The translations under genes were made by a program, and so were the position numbers. Positions 39,445 through 54,400 of a stretch of DNA of 64,000 nt are shown one piece after another. The number at the start of each line of letters is the position of its first letter. Position 1 is the first letter of the stretch. The stretch is from Plasmodium malariae (taxonomy: Eukaryota > Apicomplexa > Aconoidasida > Haemosporida > Plasmodiidae): NCBI RefSeq assembly GCF_900090045.1, contig NC_041781.1, positions 248,001 through 312,000 of the forward strand, written 5' to 3'. The notes under the pieces are model-generated. The model was not told where the DNA came from, did not search any database, and saw only the letters and a program-made list of their open reading frames with translations.

Positions 39445-40423
39445 ACCTTTTCTCAGTTGTTAATAGCAACATGTTTGTATGAGAACTATTATTTTGTTTA
39501 AATATTACGAATTTTCACCATGCTGTAAAATTCTCATATATTTAATCGTGTGATTAAAAAGAAAAAAAAAAAAACCTCGTTGAAAAATTCATCAAGAAAT
39601 TTTATTATTTTTTTTTTTATGAATAATTTTATGTTAAAATAAAATAATTTCAATCTTCTAATGAGTTCATGTATTTTTAAAAGTTTAAATAAGGGACACG
39701 ATCATATATAATTTGCAGGAGTAATATTCTTAAAAGTTAATGTTGCTCATAAAAAATTTTGCGTTCATTATTAATGCTATATATATATATTTTTTTATTT
39801 ATATTAACGCTTTTTCGTTACTCGTATACAGTGAAATTGCTTGGTTTATTTTTAATTAAAAGGTTTATACAAAGCTAGAAGAAAAAGAAAAAGAAAAAAG
39901 TTATTCATATTACGCACCTTTTGTACGTTTAAAAATTTCCTTTCCTTTTATGTCGTTTTATCCATACAATAATTTTTATATAAATTTTAAGTTGTTTTAA
40001 ATTTAAATATTGCTTATACTTTTCATCAATATATTATGTCAAACGGTTTTAAGAAAAAGTGTATGTATTTAAACGAATAAATGAAAAAATTAAATTTATT
40101 TTACATTTATTTTCCTTATTATTATTTAGAATTGCATATATTAAATTGAGAACGTTAAATGAATATATTGGTGCAAACAGTTATATTTATATAAACACAA
40201 ATAACGCATGTATATCTGGTAAATATAACACGTACGTATGTGGCCTTATAATACATGCATATGTAACCTTGTAATGCGTACCTACTTTTCCATATAACAC
40301 ATTCATGTGGCAATATAACGCTTATATATATACCTCTTTAATACATATATACATGCCCATATAACATACATAGAAACATATATATGTTTGTGTGTGTACG
40401 TAGCCTACACAGGTGACGCAGAA
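38690..40423. other. Intergenic spacer with (TAAA)n(TA)n microsatellite
   Basis: About 1.7 kb lies between two plus-strand genes. It contains a T tract near 39105-39127 and the compound microsatellite at 39357-39441. A frame at 40059-40274 was considered and not called. No RNA gene was recognised. Confidence 0.6.
39357..39441. repeat. Compound microsatellite (TAAA)7(TA)28
   Basis: Seven TAAA units (39357-39384) run directly into a pure TA tract up to 39441. Such tracts are common between Plasmodium genes and are length-variable. Confidence 0.9.
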
Positions 40424-40912
40424 ATGAATTATACTCTAGGCTCAAAGAGAAATCCTTTAATTTTTCGAGTTAGTAACCTTTCAATAGGTAACATAAACAG
40501 AGTTAATATAAAAGAATATAATTGTAAGAAACTAACTTTCAGCTCAAAAAATAATGAATATGGTAAATCTGTAAACCATGAAGATTCTAAAAAAAGACGC
40601 GACGAGAATAACACCAATTTTTTTCAAAACCCGAAATACAAAATAATTAATTCACAACCTAAAAGAAATTTAAGTGTTTTTGGATATAATAGAGGAAAAC
40701 TATTTATAAGTATAAAGAAAGATTTTACTAGTTTTGTTGTTAATTCATTAATCATTTTCGTTTTTCTTTATTCAATTTATACCCTAGCACCTAATGAAAC
40801 CATATCACAACGGAGAAAAAGAATTATTACAGAAAGGTTAATGAAAGAATATGATATTTCTGAAAGGGATCTTGAAATGATTGAGCATCTCGACGAAATA
40901 ACAGAAAAATAA
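40424..40912 (+). CDS. Conserved-looking protein with one transmembrane helix, unknown function
   Basis: Encodes about 162 residues from ATG 40424 (an in-frame ATG at 40388 would add 12 residues with little character). The first 45 residues are basic, with almost no acidic residues (LGSKRNPLIFRVSNLS), compatible with a mitochondrial presequence. A hydrophilic Lys/Asn-rich stretch follows. One TM helix is near residues 107-125 (FVVNSLIIFVFLYSIYTLAP), and a strongly charged helical tail follows (QRRKRIITERLMKEYDISERDLEMIEH). The conserved-looking tail contrasts with the low-complexity middle, a pattern seen in small inner-membrane complex subunits, but no family is recognised and mitochondrial location is inference. 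It is convergent with RER1 on the opposite strand. Confidence 0.75.
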   Translation: MNYTLGSKRNPLIFRVSNLSIGNINRVNIKEYNCKKLTFSSKNNEYGKSVNHEDSKKRRDENNTNFFQNPKYKIINSQPKRNLSVFGYNRGKLFISIKKDFTSFVVNSLIIFVFLYSIYTLAPNETISQRRKRIITERLMKEYDISERDLEMIEHLDEITEK

Positions 40913-41683
40913 AAATTTATGAAGTATACCCAGGATAAATAATGTCTGTAATACAGCTCAAATTTTTTTTTTAAAAGATAATTCAAATTCTTTTTTCTTT
41001 TCGTTTTATTATCCTTCCTGCTTTTCCTCTTTTCCCCTTTTTTCTCATTTATTTTTTTCTTCTGCATATTTATAAAATTTAAACATGTTTATTCGTAAAC
41101 ATTGATACCCTTGAGAAAACTATTATATATGCGATAAATCATTTTATTAGCATTTTCCCTTTGCATAAAATAAAAACAGTTGAATAATAATAATCATGAG
41201 TATTTTCCTTTTTCTTTATAATTTGCAAAAGTATCTGTATGTATTATATTTAAAAACAAACAGTTAAATGCGTATTCCATATGTGCCTACATGCTCCTGT
41301 ATAGCTGACATTGAATCAAAAAATTTATTGGTATGTTTTAATTTTTAACATTTAAAAAATTGAATTTTCATAATAATAATAATAATAATTATTATAAAAT
41401 AAATTGAAACAAAAGTATAATAAGCACTTTAACACATATTAAATAAATAGGTATAATAATAATAATCTTATATTATCATTTTTTTAAAAATACAAATAAA
41501 ATTAAAAAAAAAAAAAAAAAAAAAAATCCACAATAATTACATAAAAGAGTTATTATAATAAAAAAAAACAAAAAAAAAAAAAAAAAAAAAACTATACAAT
41601 AAACACATTAAAGTACGCGTCTTTAAAAAAAGGAAAAAAAAAGACAGTAGGAAAGAAAAAGGAAGTCATATATACATTTGACC
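40913..41683. other. Convergent 3' intergenic region
   Basis: About 770 bp lie between the 3' ends of the one-TM protein gene and RER1. The stretch is rich in poly(A) runs (41501-41526, 41573-41590), as expected for overlapping 3' UTRs of convergent genes. No gene is supported. Confidence 0.6.
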
Positions 41684-42410
41684 TTATCTGCTAATTTTAT
41701 TTCCACGAGCAACAGAACCATATGTCTGCTTAGAAGCTATAAAGAGAGAGAAAAAAAAAAAGAAAAATGTAATTAAAGCATAATATAAGGATAAAAAATT
41801 TTTATATGAGATATAAATATATAAAAAAAAAAATTTTCAAATTAAAAAAAGAATTACATGTATTAAAAGGTAAATATTTAAACTTTATCATATTTTTTAT
41901 TTGTTGTTTCATAGTTGCCAAAAATAAACATATAAAGTAAAAAAGTAATAGAGGCCAGAATACTGGTATGTCCAGAAATGGAAAAAACGTGCAAAATATT
42001 GATATCAATACAGCTCTAGAGGAATATAACCAAAATTTGAATTCGTCTAATTTTCTTAAAAAGGGTCTAAATTCTTTTTTATCATCTGAATTATTTTCAT
42101 TTTTTTGCTCATTTGTTTGTTTCATAGGTAGTAATAAGCCGTTATTTTCATTTTCATATTGTTCATATATTTCTTCGATATTATGTGGTGTTAAAAATCT
42201 TAAAAACAAATTTAATAAGAAAATTGATAATGCGTATGATACAACATAAAAACCTGTCACATAGTACACCCTAAGTATGTATAAAATAAAAAAGCCAAGT
42301 AAAACTATCCATCTTGTTTTTACATATAAAGTTGTTTTATCTATATAATAATTATGCGTATTAACTAATTTATTACATAAATCTGGTAGAAATTTGTCTG
42401 TTTCATCCAT
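41684..42410 (-). CDS. RER1: RER1, Golgi-to-ER retrieval receptor (two exons)
   Basis: Exon 1 is 41858-42410 and exon 2 is 41684-41736. The 121-bp intron (41737-41857) has GT-AG borders and restores a Ser codon across the junction. The product is about 201 residues, normal for RER1. The family signature is clear: an N-terminal cytosolic part, a first TM pair (WIVLLGFFILYILRVYYVTG), the cytosolic segment EFRPFLRKLDEFKFW, a second hydrophobic pair (FCTFFPFLDIPVFWPLLLFY), then MKQQIKNMIKFKYLPFN. Exon 2 adds the C terminus SKQTYGSVARGNKISR, matching the conserved KxxYG ending. RER1 sits in the cis-Golgi, recognises polar residues in TM segments of escaped ER proteins and returns them in COPI vesicles. 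Reading exon 1 through the intron would give a wrong hydrophobic tail. Identification is secure; the splice site choice is strong. Confidence 0.93.
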
Positions 42411-44586
42411 TTTTATAACTAAATTATTATATCTACTTTTTTAACTTTGTTCGCCTTCTTGCGTACTATCTTTTAGTTTAATTTTATATCGCTACACATA
42501 TATATAAATATATATACATGCTTCATATGTATACCAACTGTACACTATATTTGTATACATACATATTTTTATACATACATATTTTTATACATACATATTT
42601 TTATACATACATATTTTTATACATATATAGTTTTGTATATAACAGAAAAAAGGGAATAATACATTTACGTAAAATATATTAACAGTAAATCTAATATATC
42701 TTATATAAAAGGAATAAAAAAAAAAAATTGTAAATTTTTTTACTTTTCCTTTAAACTATTTGAAATTCTAAAAAAAACTTATCTCCTTTGTCTTATATAA
42801 CATAAATGATGTTTACACAAAAACTATCTCTATCGCTACATTATGTAAATATACTTTTATTATACATTCACGAAAACATTTTACATAATAATTATTTTCA
42901 TTCTTATATAAAAATGTAAATTGTTATTAAATTAAAAAAAAAAAAAAAATATGAAAATTTTCAAACATTTAGCAAATTACTTTTACTTCAGGGAAATTTA
43001 TTTATTTTACGAAATGATTTTTTATAAAAATTATAAAATAGCAAAAACAAATCTTTTATAAAAAAATGTTACCATAACATAAAAATTTTTTTTTTAAAGT
43101 ATGTTAAATAATTTATTATATATATACACATAAATATAATTTTTATGAAAAAATAAAATAAAATATGCAGTGCAATTGCTTTTTTGTTTATTCATAAAAA
43201 TATATTAAGAAATACTAATACAGTTCTTTTGCTAAAAAAATGAATGGTCAGTATATATGCAGTACAATAACACAATAAAATTTTTTTTCGAAATTCCATA
43301 TATGTAATAGATAATAATAATTAATCTTTTTAAATATTCTGTATTTTATAATATGTAAAATATGAAAATACAGAAAACTTAAGTTCAAATTCTTTAAAAG
43401 AAACAAATTTTTCAAAAAACTAATTAAATAATATTAGTTCCAACTATATATATATATTTATTTAAATATTAAAAAAATGAATAAATATTGCAGACATGGA
43501 AATATGGAATTGTTTGTAGCCTCTGTATGTAAGAATAATTACGAACTAGTATGAGGATATTTTAAACAAAAATAAATAAGCTTTTGACAATTTTTTTAAA
43601 TAAAAAGAATTAAATTAGTATACACGAAAAAAATAAAATAAAATAATGCCTGATAATAGTGAAGAAACATAAAATACATATAAAAAACATACATAAAAAT
43701 AATAAAATATAGCTCCTTTTTTACAAAGAAAAAAAAAAACAAACAGCAAAAATTAAGGATGAAATATATAAAAAAGAAGAGGATATAAACTTAAGTGGAA
43801 AAATACCGTTTCTTTCCACTTCCTTTCCTTTTTATGTTAATTATTAAAAGCTTTGTTCAAACATATTTGTTATCAAAAAATAACTTGATAGTAGTTTATT
43901 ATACCAAAAACGAATTATGGCGACATGAAAAAATAAGGTTTTATATATATTCATATATACATGCATACATACATATATGTATTCATATATCTTAATTTTT
44001 AGAGATTGCATAGTTAGTGTTCAAGAATTTGAATAAAAAGTACTTTAAAACTATATATCTATGAAAAATAAAATAAAAAAATGTTGTAACTTATTTTATT
44101 AAGAATAAAAAAAAAAGTAGAAATTCAGAGTATATATATATACATACTATATAGATGAGAAAAGGGTAAACATTGAAGTATAAACAATAATCGTTATATT
44201 ATATCCTAAATATTAAAAAAATATAAGCAGCATATTTTTTAGGTATGTAAATATATTAAAGTTTGATATAATATTATTTTTATATTTTGTATTGGTAACC
44301 CAATTAAAATTATAAAAACCTTATTGCTAGGAAAAACTTTTTTATATCAACAAATATATACTTTAATATGTATGTACAACTTTAAACACATATTTATAAA
44401 ACATGCATATGTAATAAATACGTGAGCACAATATTTATGTACGTATAAATATAAGTGTTAAAATAGAATATTATTTTTTTTGAGGGAAAAACTGTATATA
44501 AATCAACTACAATGAGTTATCGCACATAAAAAATAAATATGAACTAATAATGAAAAAATAAATTTATGTTTTTATTGTTTGCATTC
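42411..44586. other. Intergenic region between RER1 and Rab7
   Basis: This holds the RER1 promoter side and the Rab7 3' side, as both genes are on the minus strand. It contains a four-copy 16-bp tandem repeat at 42555-42618 and many A tracts. A frame at 43795-43995 was not called. No RNA gene was recognised. Confidence 0.6.
42555..42618. repeat. 16-bp tandem repeat, four copies
   Basis: Four perfect consecutive units of ATACATACATATTTTT at 42555-42570, 42571-42586, 42587-42602 and 42603-42618. They start about 145 bp upstream of the RER1 start codon on the other strand, so they may lie in its 5' UTR or promoter. Confidence 0.9.
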
Positions 44587-46952
<2,366 letters not shown>

Positions 46953-49900
46953 AATTTTCCCCTAATGTTAGCTTAAATTTATATTTATGCTATTTAAATG
47001 CAATTTAGAATTTCCTTGCTATAAAGTGGTGCCAAAATGTAAGAGTATATATTGTGTATTTATGTATATATATATGTAGTACTATACATATTTATGAATA
47101 TAATTCTTTGAAATATTAGTTTTTTTTTTTTAATATATTTTAAAATGTACTTAAAGATTTCCTTTCTGCTTTTTTTATATAAAAAAATATATATTTTTAA
47201 TTTAAATCAAATATTTCAAAAACAAACAATACAATATAAAATAATAAATATTTTTATAAAATTATCAAAAAAAAATTAAATATACATATTTATACAAAAA
47301 TGTATATGTGCTTGTGTGTACTGATGTATATATTTATATACATATATATACATAATATGTAAATATATATTATGTAAATTATTCATACATATTATTGGTT
47401 TTTCTTTATTTTTTTGATCAGCCTAATTATGATCACATGAATTTTTTTGGAGTTGCAATGCAAAAAATGAAAAACTCGAAATATGTAAATTTTTATAAAA
47501 ACTATTAATGCATACACATAAATCCATAACACTTTCCAGATGTGTATAAGTTATATTAATACATGGTTATTTGTAAGGATCGTAGTTCAATACGTTCATA
47601 ATACACACACATATAATTGTATATTCGTATAAATAAATGCTGTAATATGTATTAAATATGCATATATGTATTTTACATATGCCTTAATGAGTATTACGTT
47701 TATATATATATATATAAATACACGTGAATAATTTAATTTTTCCTGCAAAAAATAGTGAAATTTTTTTTTAAAATGCATGCAATAAAGTAAACGTTTTTGT
47801 GACTGTTATATTATCAGTGTGTTAATTAATCTTGTTAATCATATGTTCAATTAAAAATCATTCCACTAATATGTGAAGGTTTTTTTTAATCAAATATTTT
47901 TCATGATATATTGTTCAGATACTTTATTTATGTAATATTAATTTATATAGGGGAAATAAAAATAAAGAAAAAATATTGTAATATAATAAACAAAAAAAAA
48001 AAAAAAAAAAAAAAAAATATCTTAGGATAGTACATTGATAACTCAATTTTCCAAAATTCACATTATATTTCAAGAAATATTCATATAAGGAAGATAAAAC
48101 AATTTAACGACGCATATAAAATATGGAATATAAATTGTTTATTACATATCCTATTTTGTAATATATCATATGAAATAGTAATTATAATTTCATAATCTAT
48201 TTATTTTAAGATTTTATAACAAAAAATATGTTCATATAAGGTAAAAAAAAAAAAAAATGCCGTGAATATAATATAGGAAAGTATTATTAACCTTTTTAAT
48301 GGGATATATGTAGCTCAGTAAAATATATATAACTTTTGTATAACCTTGAAAGATTATTTATATTTTTTTTCCAAATTAAGAGCATAAAAAAATTAAAATT
48401 ACAAAAATCTCTCATTAAAATAATTAACGGAAATTATTTATTTTCATATTTTGTAGCTATTGTATGTTTAAAGTTTTTTTGTGAATTTTTTACCCCCAAA
48501 AGAGGAAGCATATTTGATTTATATATATTATACTTTTTGTTTTAGTATGTTTTATGTAAAGGTAATTTGTTTTTAATAAATGGGATAATTAGCTTCAAAA
48601 TTTATACTATTTTATCTTATTTGTATCAAATTATGGTTGTTTTTTGCAAAAAATAACAAAATTACAATTACACAGAAAAAAAAAAAAAGGAACATTCGAA
48701 AGTGTGTGATATTTATATTCATAATATAACATTATTAAATTCTGATCATTATATCATTTCATATTCGAATTTTATCGCACGTTATTTCCTTTTATGTTTC
48801 ATATACTTTTCATAATATAAATGTATAAAACAAGTTACATGTCAAATTAGGAAAAATGCATTTTTCTTATATATAATTTTAAAAAAATGTGAAAATAGGA
48901 GATCGCACCCTTTTATTAATTTTTATTAATTGAAAATACGTTACATATTATTAAGTGCATTTATGGAAGACAGTAAAATAATTCTTATAAAATACATACA
49001 CACAAATGTATGTAATATGTGCGTATTTATAAAATAAAGCATTACATAATAAAATTTGTTCTTTTTTTTTTAATGCACATATGCATTAAAATAAAGGCAA
49101 ACATATTATTTTGGTTTTCGCTTCACCACACACTCCACTATTATGTTTTGCTCCTTTTTTTTTTTTTTAAGTATTATTTATCTTTTGAAGTTGATAACAG
49201 TCTATTTATATAAACGAAGAAAAAAAAAAAGAATAAAAGTAAGAGCAATAAAAATATTAAAGAAAAGTTAAAAAAACACAACACTAAAAATTAATGAGTT
49301 ACACAAAAGATAAATCACGTTATCCTTCATTAATAAAAGAACAAATACAAATATATATATTTATACATGAACAACTTCAACACATATGTTTGTATGTGTT
49401 TAATTCTGTTAAAATCAAAAATAAAATTAACTGTAAAAAGTTATTTAATAACCATAAATGAGTTAATTTTTTTTTTGTTCTTTTTTTATCAAAAGTTTGA
49501 GTAATTCCTCATTAAATTTACATACATTTTTATGTTTATATATATTTTAGAGTTCAATGGAAATAATATAATTAAATGTATTTAAAGAATATATTAATTT
49601 AACTCTATTTTTTTTTTTTTTTTTTTAAATAAACGAGTATTGTGATTTTTTGGTACATACAAAAACATGTTACAAGGAAGCTTGTAAATTAATGTAAATA
49701 TTGTTTATTTACACAAAATTTTTTTTTTTCTTTTGAATTTTTTTTTGTTCTTAGATATTTAATTTTTTCGTTTACATTAATCCATCATTGGTTTGATTAT
49801 AAATATACACATTTTCCTTTTGTAATTAAATATGACTACGCAGTCTTATCTTCTTATGTATGTGTATAAATATGCAAAAGCATATACAAATATATATATA

Positions 49901-50308
49901 AAATGTATAAATGTACATAATTATATATATATATATATATACCTTTTTTTTAGTATGTTTTTGAATATACATTATTTTAGTATTTCTATGGTGTTTTGTT
50001 CATGTATTTTTGTAATAGATCTTTTGAAAAAATACAATTAGAACAATTTCTTTTTTTCATATTTTTAAAATTAACTTCTTTTTGCTCATGAAAAAGGGGT
50101 GAAAAAGCTATTACACATTTGTATTGAACTTCATATTACGTACACTTTATGTGTTTTATTTCCTTATGCATACTATTGTTTTGTTTCTTAATTAAAAAAC
50201 AAAACATAAAAATTATATATATGAATGAATAGGTTCTCTTTTAATTTTGTTTAATTTTAAAACTACTTTTTTCCTTATTTTTTTTTCTAATTTTTTCCTA
50301 GTTTTTTC

Positions 50309-50340
<32 letters not shown>

Positions 50341-50786
50341 GTTTAAACCATTGAGCAAACTTCTATAATAATTTTTTAATTTTTAAGTAAATATAGCATT
50401 TGTCCCATAAAAATTCCTATATGCACACTACATGAATATATGAAGAATATATATATTTGTATGGGCGCATATGTACATATGTAGATAGCATACTGCATAA
50501 AAAATACTATGCAGATGTATTTTTGTTTTAAAATAGTATATGTTATTACGTCCTTACTTAGAATATCATAAAAAAATTTACTTTGTAAAAAAAAAAAAAA
50601 ATTGGATAAATATATTATAAATTGCTAGTAACATACGTCTGCTTATTCTATAATTTTTTATTTTGTTCTTAAAAAATATAAATTATTAAAATATATGTTA
50701 AGGGGTACGACAAAAATACTTAATTACTGTTGTTTTTAATTATTTTATATTATTCTATTTTTTTTTTTTTATATATAATTATTTTT

Positions 50787-50788
<2 letters not shown>

Positions 50789-50824
<36 letters not shown>
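50789..50824. repeat. Homopolymer tract T36
   Basis: Thirty-six consecutive T, the longest pure run seen in the window, about 640 bp upstream of the kinase-like start. Long dA:dT tracts in Plasmodium promoters are associated with low nucleosome occupancy. Its exact length is also prone to sequencing error. Confidence 0.85.
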
Positions 50825-50825
<1 letters not shown>

Positions 50826-51180
50826 TTTTATTACATGATTAATTAAATAAAATAAAATAAAAAGACAATATTTTTGCTAGCATATTTCCTATAGAATTTT
50901 TTTACCTAGGAAATTATCATATGTTGATGTACCACCTAGGAAATTAGTATGTTACTAATTTCACACATCCCTTTTTTTTTAGTCAAAATATGTAAACTTC
51001 TTTTTCTATTTTTTTACAGAAATTTGTGTACCTTGCATGTACGCTTTTTAGATGATACTTTTTTTTTTTTTTTTTTTTTTAATGTACTATAATATTTTTG
51101 CGTACATATTTTTTATTTTTTTATTTTTCATTTTTTATTTTGACACATTGACAAAAATAAAAATGAATACATTAGTTTGT

Positions 51181-51420
51181 ATTTAAATTATTAATTTTAT
51201 AAGAATATTTATTTAAGTTATTAATTTTATGTAAATATTTATTTAAGTTATTAAATTTATGAAATAATGATTTTCCTTATTAAATTTATGTAAGTAATAA
51301 TTTACATTATTAAATTTATATAAGTAATCGTTTACTTCATTAAATTTACACGAATATTTATTTTATATAAATTAATCTACATAAATATTTCTTTTATGTT
51401 ATTAAAATTTTATAAATATG
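51181..51420. repeat. Eight 30-bp tandem units before the kinase-like start codon
   Basis: Eight consecutive units of exactly 30 bp, diverged but in strict register, sharing a core close to TTATTAAATTTATGTAAGTA. The best-conserved units are 51211-51240, 51241-51270, 51271-51300 and 51301-51330; 51361-51390 is the most diverged. The array ends 44 bp before the ATG at 51465, so it is probably in the 5' UTR or core promoter. Confidence 0.75.
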
Positions 51421-51464
51421 CCTTTGCATAATATACATAATATAAGTAGTATCATAGGAAAAAA

Positions 51465-54400
51465 ATGATATATTTAACAAGTATAAGAAGCAATGATTTT
51501 TATTTTAAGCATTATGATGTAGAATCATTGTTAGAAACAAATAATAAGAAAATATTTTTTTTAAATAATTTATATATTTCTAATAATTCTGTATGTAAAA
51601 AAAAAAAATTCAAAAAGAAGAATACAAATTCTCACTTGCTTTGTGTAGAAGACGACAAGCGTTCTATTTGCAAGGGAAATAACAAAAATGGAAATAAAGA
51701 CAGTGTTAATTATAAAAGAAAACAAAAAATCCACTGTAGTAGTTATTTAAATAACGGCAAAGACAGTTGTTATAAGTGTTACAATGAAGCTAATTATTGC
51801 TGTATCTGTTCTGGAAAAAATATAAGTAATAAAGTTATTTGCAAAGTGAGGAAAAGAAAAAATATATCTAATAAATGTAGGAAACAGAACAAATGCATTA
51901 TACTTTTAAATAAAAAAAGTTTGAAGAAGCAAATAACCATAAATGAAAAGAAGAATAACAATTCATTTCATTATATAAACTGGGCTCAGGTAAAAAAGAG
52001 ATGTGAGAAAAAAATGAAAATTAAAAAAAATACGCAACTACTTCAGAATAAAATGCGTATTAACATATTTGAAACCATCATATGCGCTAAAGACATTGTA
52101 ATTGTTATAAAAGTATTGTATATGGGAAATTTGGATCTTTATAAAAACAAAACTGAACATACTGAAGAACTTAAGAATTTATGTTTATTAAATGAAGAAA
52201 CAACGATAAGGGGTAAAATTTATATCCAAGAACAAAATATAGCTAATGAGGATATAGTGGACACCATAATCAGTGGCTTAACACGTCATACTACTTGTTT
52301 AGAATATAATAAAAAGGATTTGAGAGCAGATAGAAACACGAAAAGGGGAAGTTTAAAGAATATTAAGAAAAAAGAAATTGTAGAGAGAAGACACAATAAA
52401 TTTATAAAAAGAAAAAATACAATTAAAAATCGAATTAGAATGGAAAAAAATTTTGTCGAAAAAATAGGAGGATTGCATAATCTACAGACGAAGCGAGTGT
52501 TTTGCAATATCATGTTTAATACAAATCAACCATTCTTCCTTCTATATACACGCGTTACTGATATGAATTTAACCATTCACTATTATCTGAATCGTGTTAT
52601 ACATGTAAAATTAAGCAAAGAATTACATGTCATATTTTTAAAATGTAGTTTTCTTTTTTCGTGTAACCTTGTACATCATAGTTACATTGATTTAAGAAGT
52701 ATTTATCCTTTAAAAAATAATCGTATTAATGAAAGAAGTACAGAAAAAATAACAAGCTTAATTTATTTTCTATATGACTTGTTTAATTCTTATTCCAATT
52801 TTAAAATTATTAGAAGTATTATTTCTGTAGTATTTTTATTAAATTTTTGTAGTAGTTCAAAGGCAGAATATTACAGAATGATGTTTTTAACTTCTGCTAA
52901 TCATCTTCTTAATAATGTTTACATAAGGAAAATTATTAGAGTAATTTGTATTCACTTTTATTTAAAACAAAATATATACCAATCTTTACGAAATGTAATT
53001 AAATGTAAATGTTATATATTGTTTTTTTTAACTTTTAATTTTTATGTTATCTCAAAAATTGCATTTTTACCTAATTGTTGTAGTAGTCTTCGTGTGCTTC
53101 CATTTTTGTATGTGCAAAATGTGTTGCAAAAATATATGAGTGGAATAAATCAAAGTTTTAAAAATGGAGAGGGTGTTACAACTTTGACTCTTTCTTCCAC
53201 TCTAGTTGCTACTACTACTTATCTGCATATTCGGAAGGTAGAGGAGAATACTGAATATAACAATATTATAGTCTTTGTGAAATGCAGAATTTCAGACATG
53301 TATTGTAGCTATATCATCGAATATTGCAAAAAAAATTATGAACAGCGTGAATATAGCACTATTCTATACTGTAATGATATTTTATTGTTATTAAAAAACG
53401 TTGAAAGAAAAGAAATTTTTTGCAGAATCGTATTAAATTTAGAAGCGCAAAATAAACAAAAACAAAAATATACTTTTTTGCCATTTTTTATTAATTATTA
53501 TCAAGCTCTAAAAGAATATCATAAGGGAGGATTTCTAGAATTCATGACTTATTTGACGCATACAAATATCATACTTGAAAAGAGAATATATTCCCAACGA
53601 ATTTCACAAAATTATAATAAAAATTTGAAACTCGATACAGATGTTGATCTGAGGAATAGATACTACTATTGTAGCATATGTGCACATGACTTGTTGACCA
53701 ATTATTACGGAAAAATAAAAAAAAAAGATTTAGTTATTAAATCTTCAGAAGGAGGAATAAATAACATGACAATACGTATTATTAGTAAATTAAGTGAAAA
53801 ATCACTAGAGTATGATAAGGAAGAAACAAGAGGTATTACTTATAACACACATCTATATTTTTACAGTATGTACAATTTAGTGTATAAATGTTTATCTTTA
53901 TTCCACAGTAACATTCAGAACGTTATTAAACACAATGTTACTACTATGAATTCATTAAATGAGGCAGTAATAAAAATAAACACCTTTTTATACACAAACA
54001 TGGAAGTTATCTTAAGTATGCGCAAGTTAGAAATGGCTAAGTACAACATGATAAGAAAACTAGGACAGATAGCTATTTCTTCACAGGTGTTAAAACATGC
54101 ATTCAGTGAAAAAAATAAAATAGGATATCTTATGTTGTGCAATAATATAACAATAATGAAGTCTGCCTGTTCCCATTACTTTTTCGAAAGATTACTGTGC
54201 ATTTTTTGTGCACATGTGAAGTACATATATTCCTATATAAAGAAAAATGAAATATTAGGAAAAAAAAAACAAAGAAAGTCTATTACTGATATACATTTTG
54301 ATAGTGAGACAATAATGGAAACATTTCAAAAGAATATATTTTCCACCTCAAACAGAAGAACCATACTTAACACATGCATATTAAAAATAATTTTGTACAT

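Larger units (their letters stand above)
46953..51464. other. Divergent promoter region, Rab7 and giant kinase-like gene
   Basis: A 4.5-kb spacer between oppositely oriented genes. T tracts grow longer toward the kinase start (28 T at 50313-50340, 36 T at 50789-50824, over 20 T near 51059-51080), followed by an eight-unit 30-bp tandem array at 51181-51420. A direct repeat ACCTAGGAAATTA occurs at 50904 and 50934. Frames at 48336-48545, 49019-49213 and 49832-50041 are T-rich and unsupported. Confidence 0.6.

Noticed and set aside
40059..40274. 71-residue frame before the one-TM protein
   Set aside because: It has no splice connection or motif that links it to the downstream gene, and its composition matches the spacer.
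48336..48545. 69-residue frame in the Rab7/kinase spacer
   Set aside because: It is Phe/Ile/Lys-rich by base composition only, with no signal or conserved feature.
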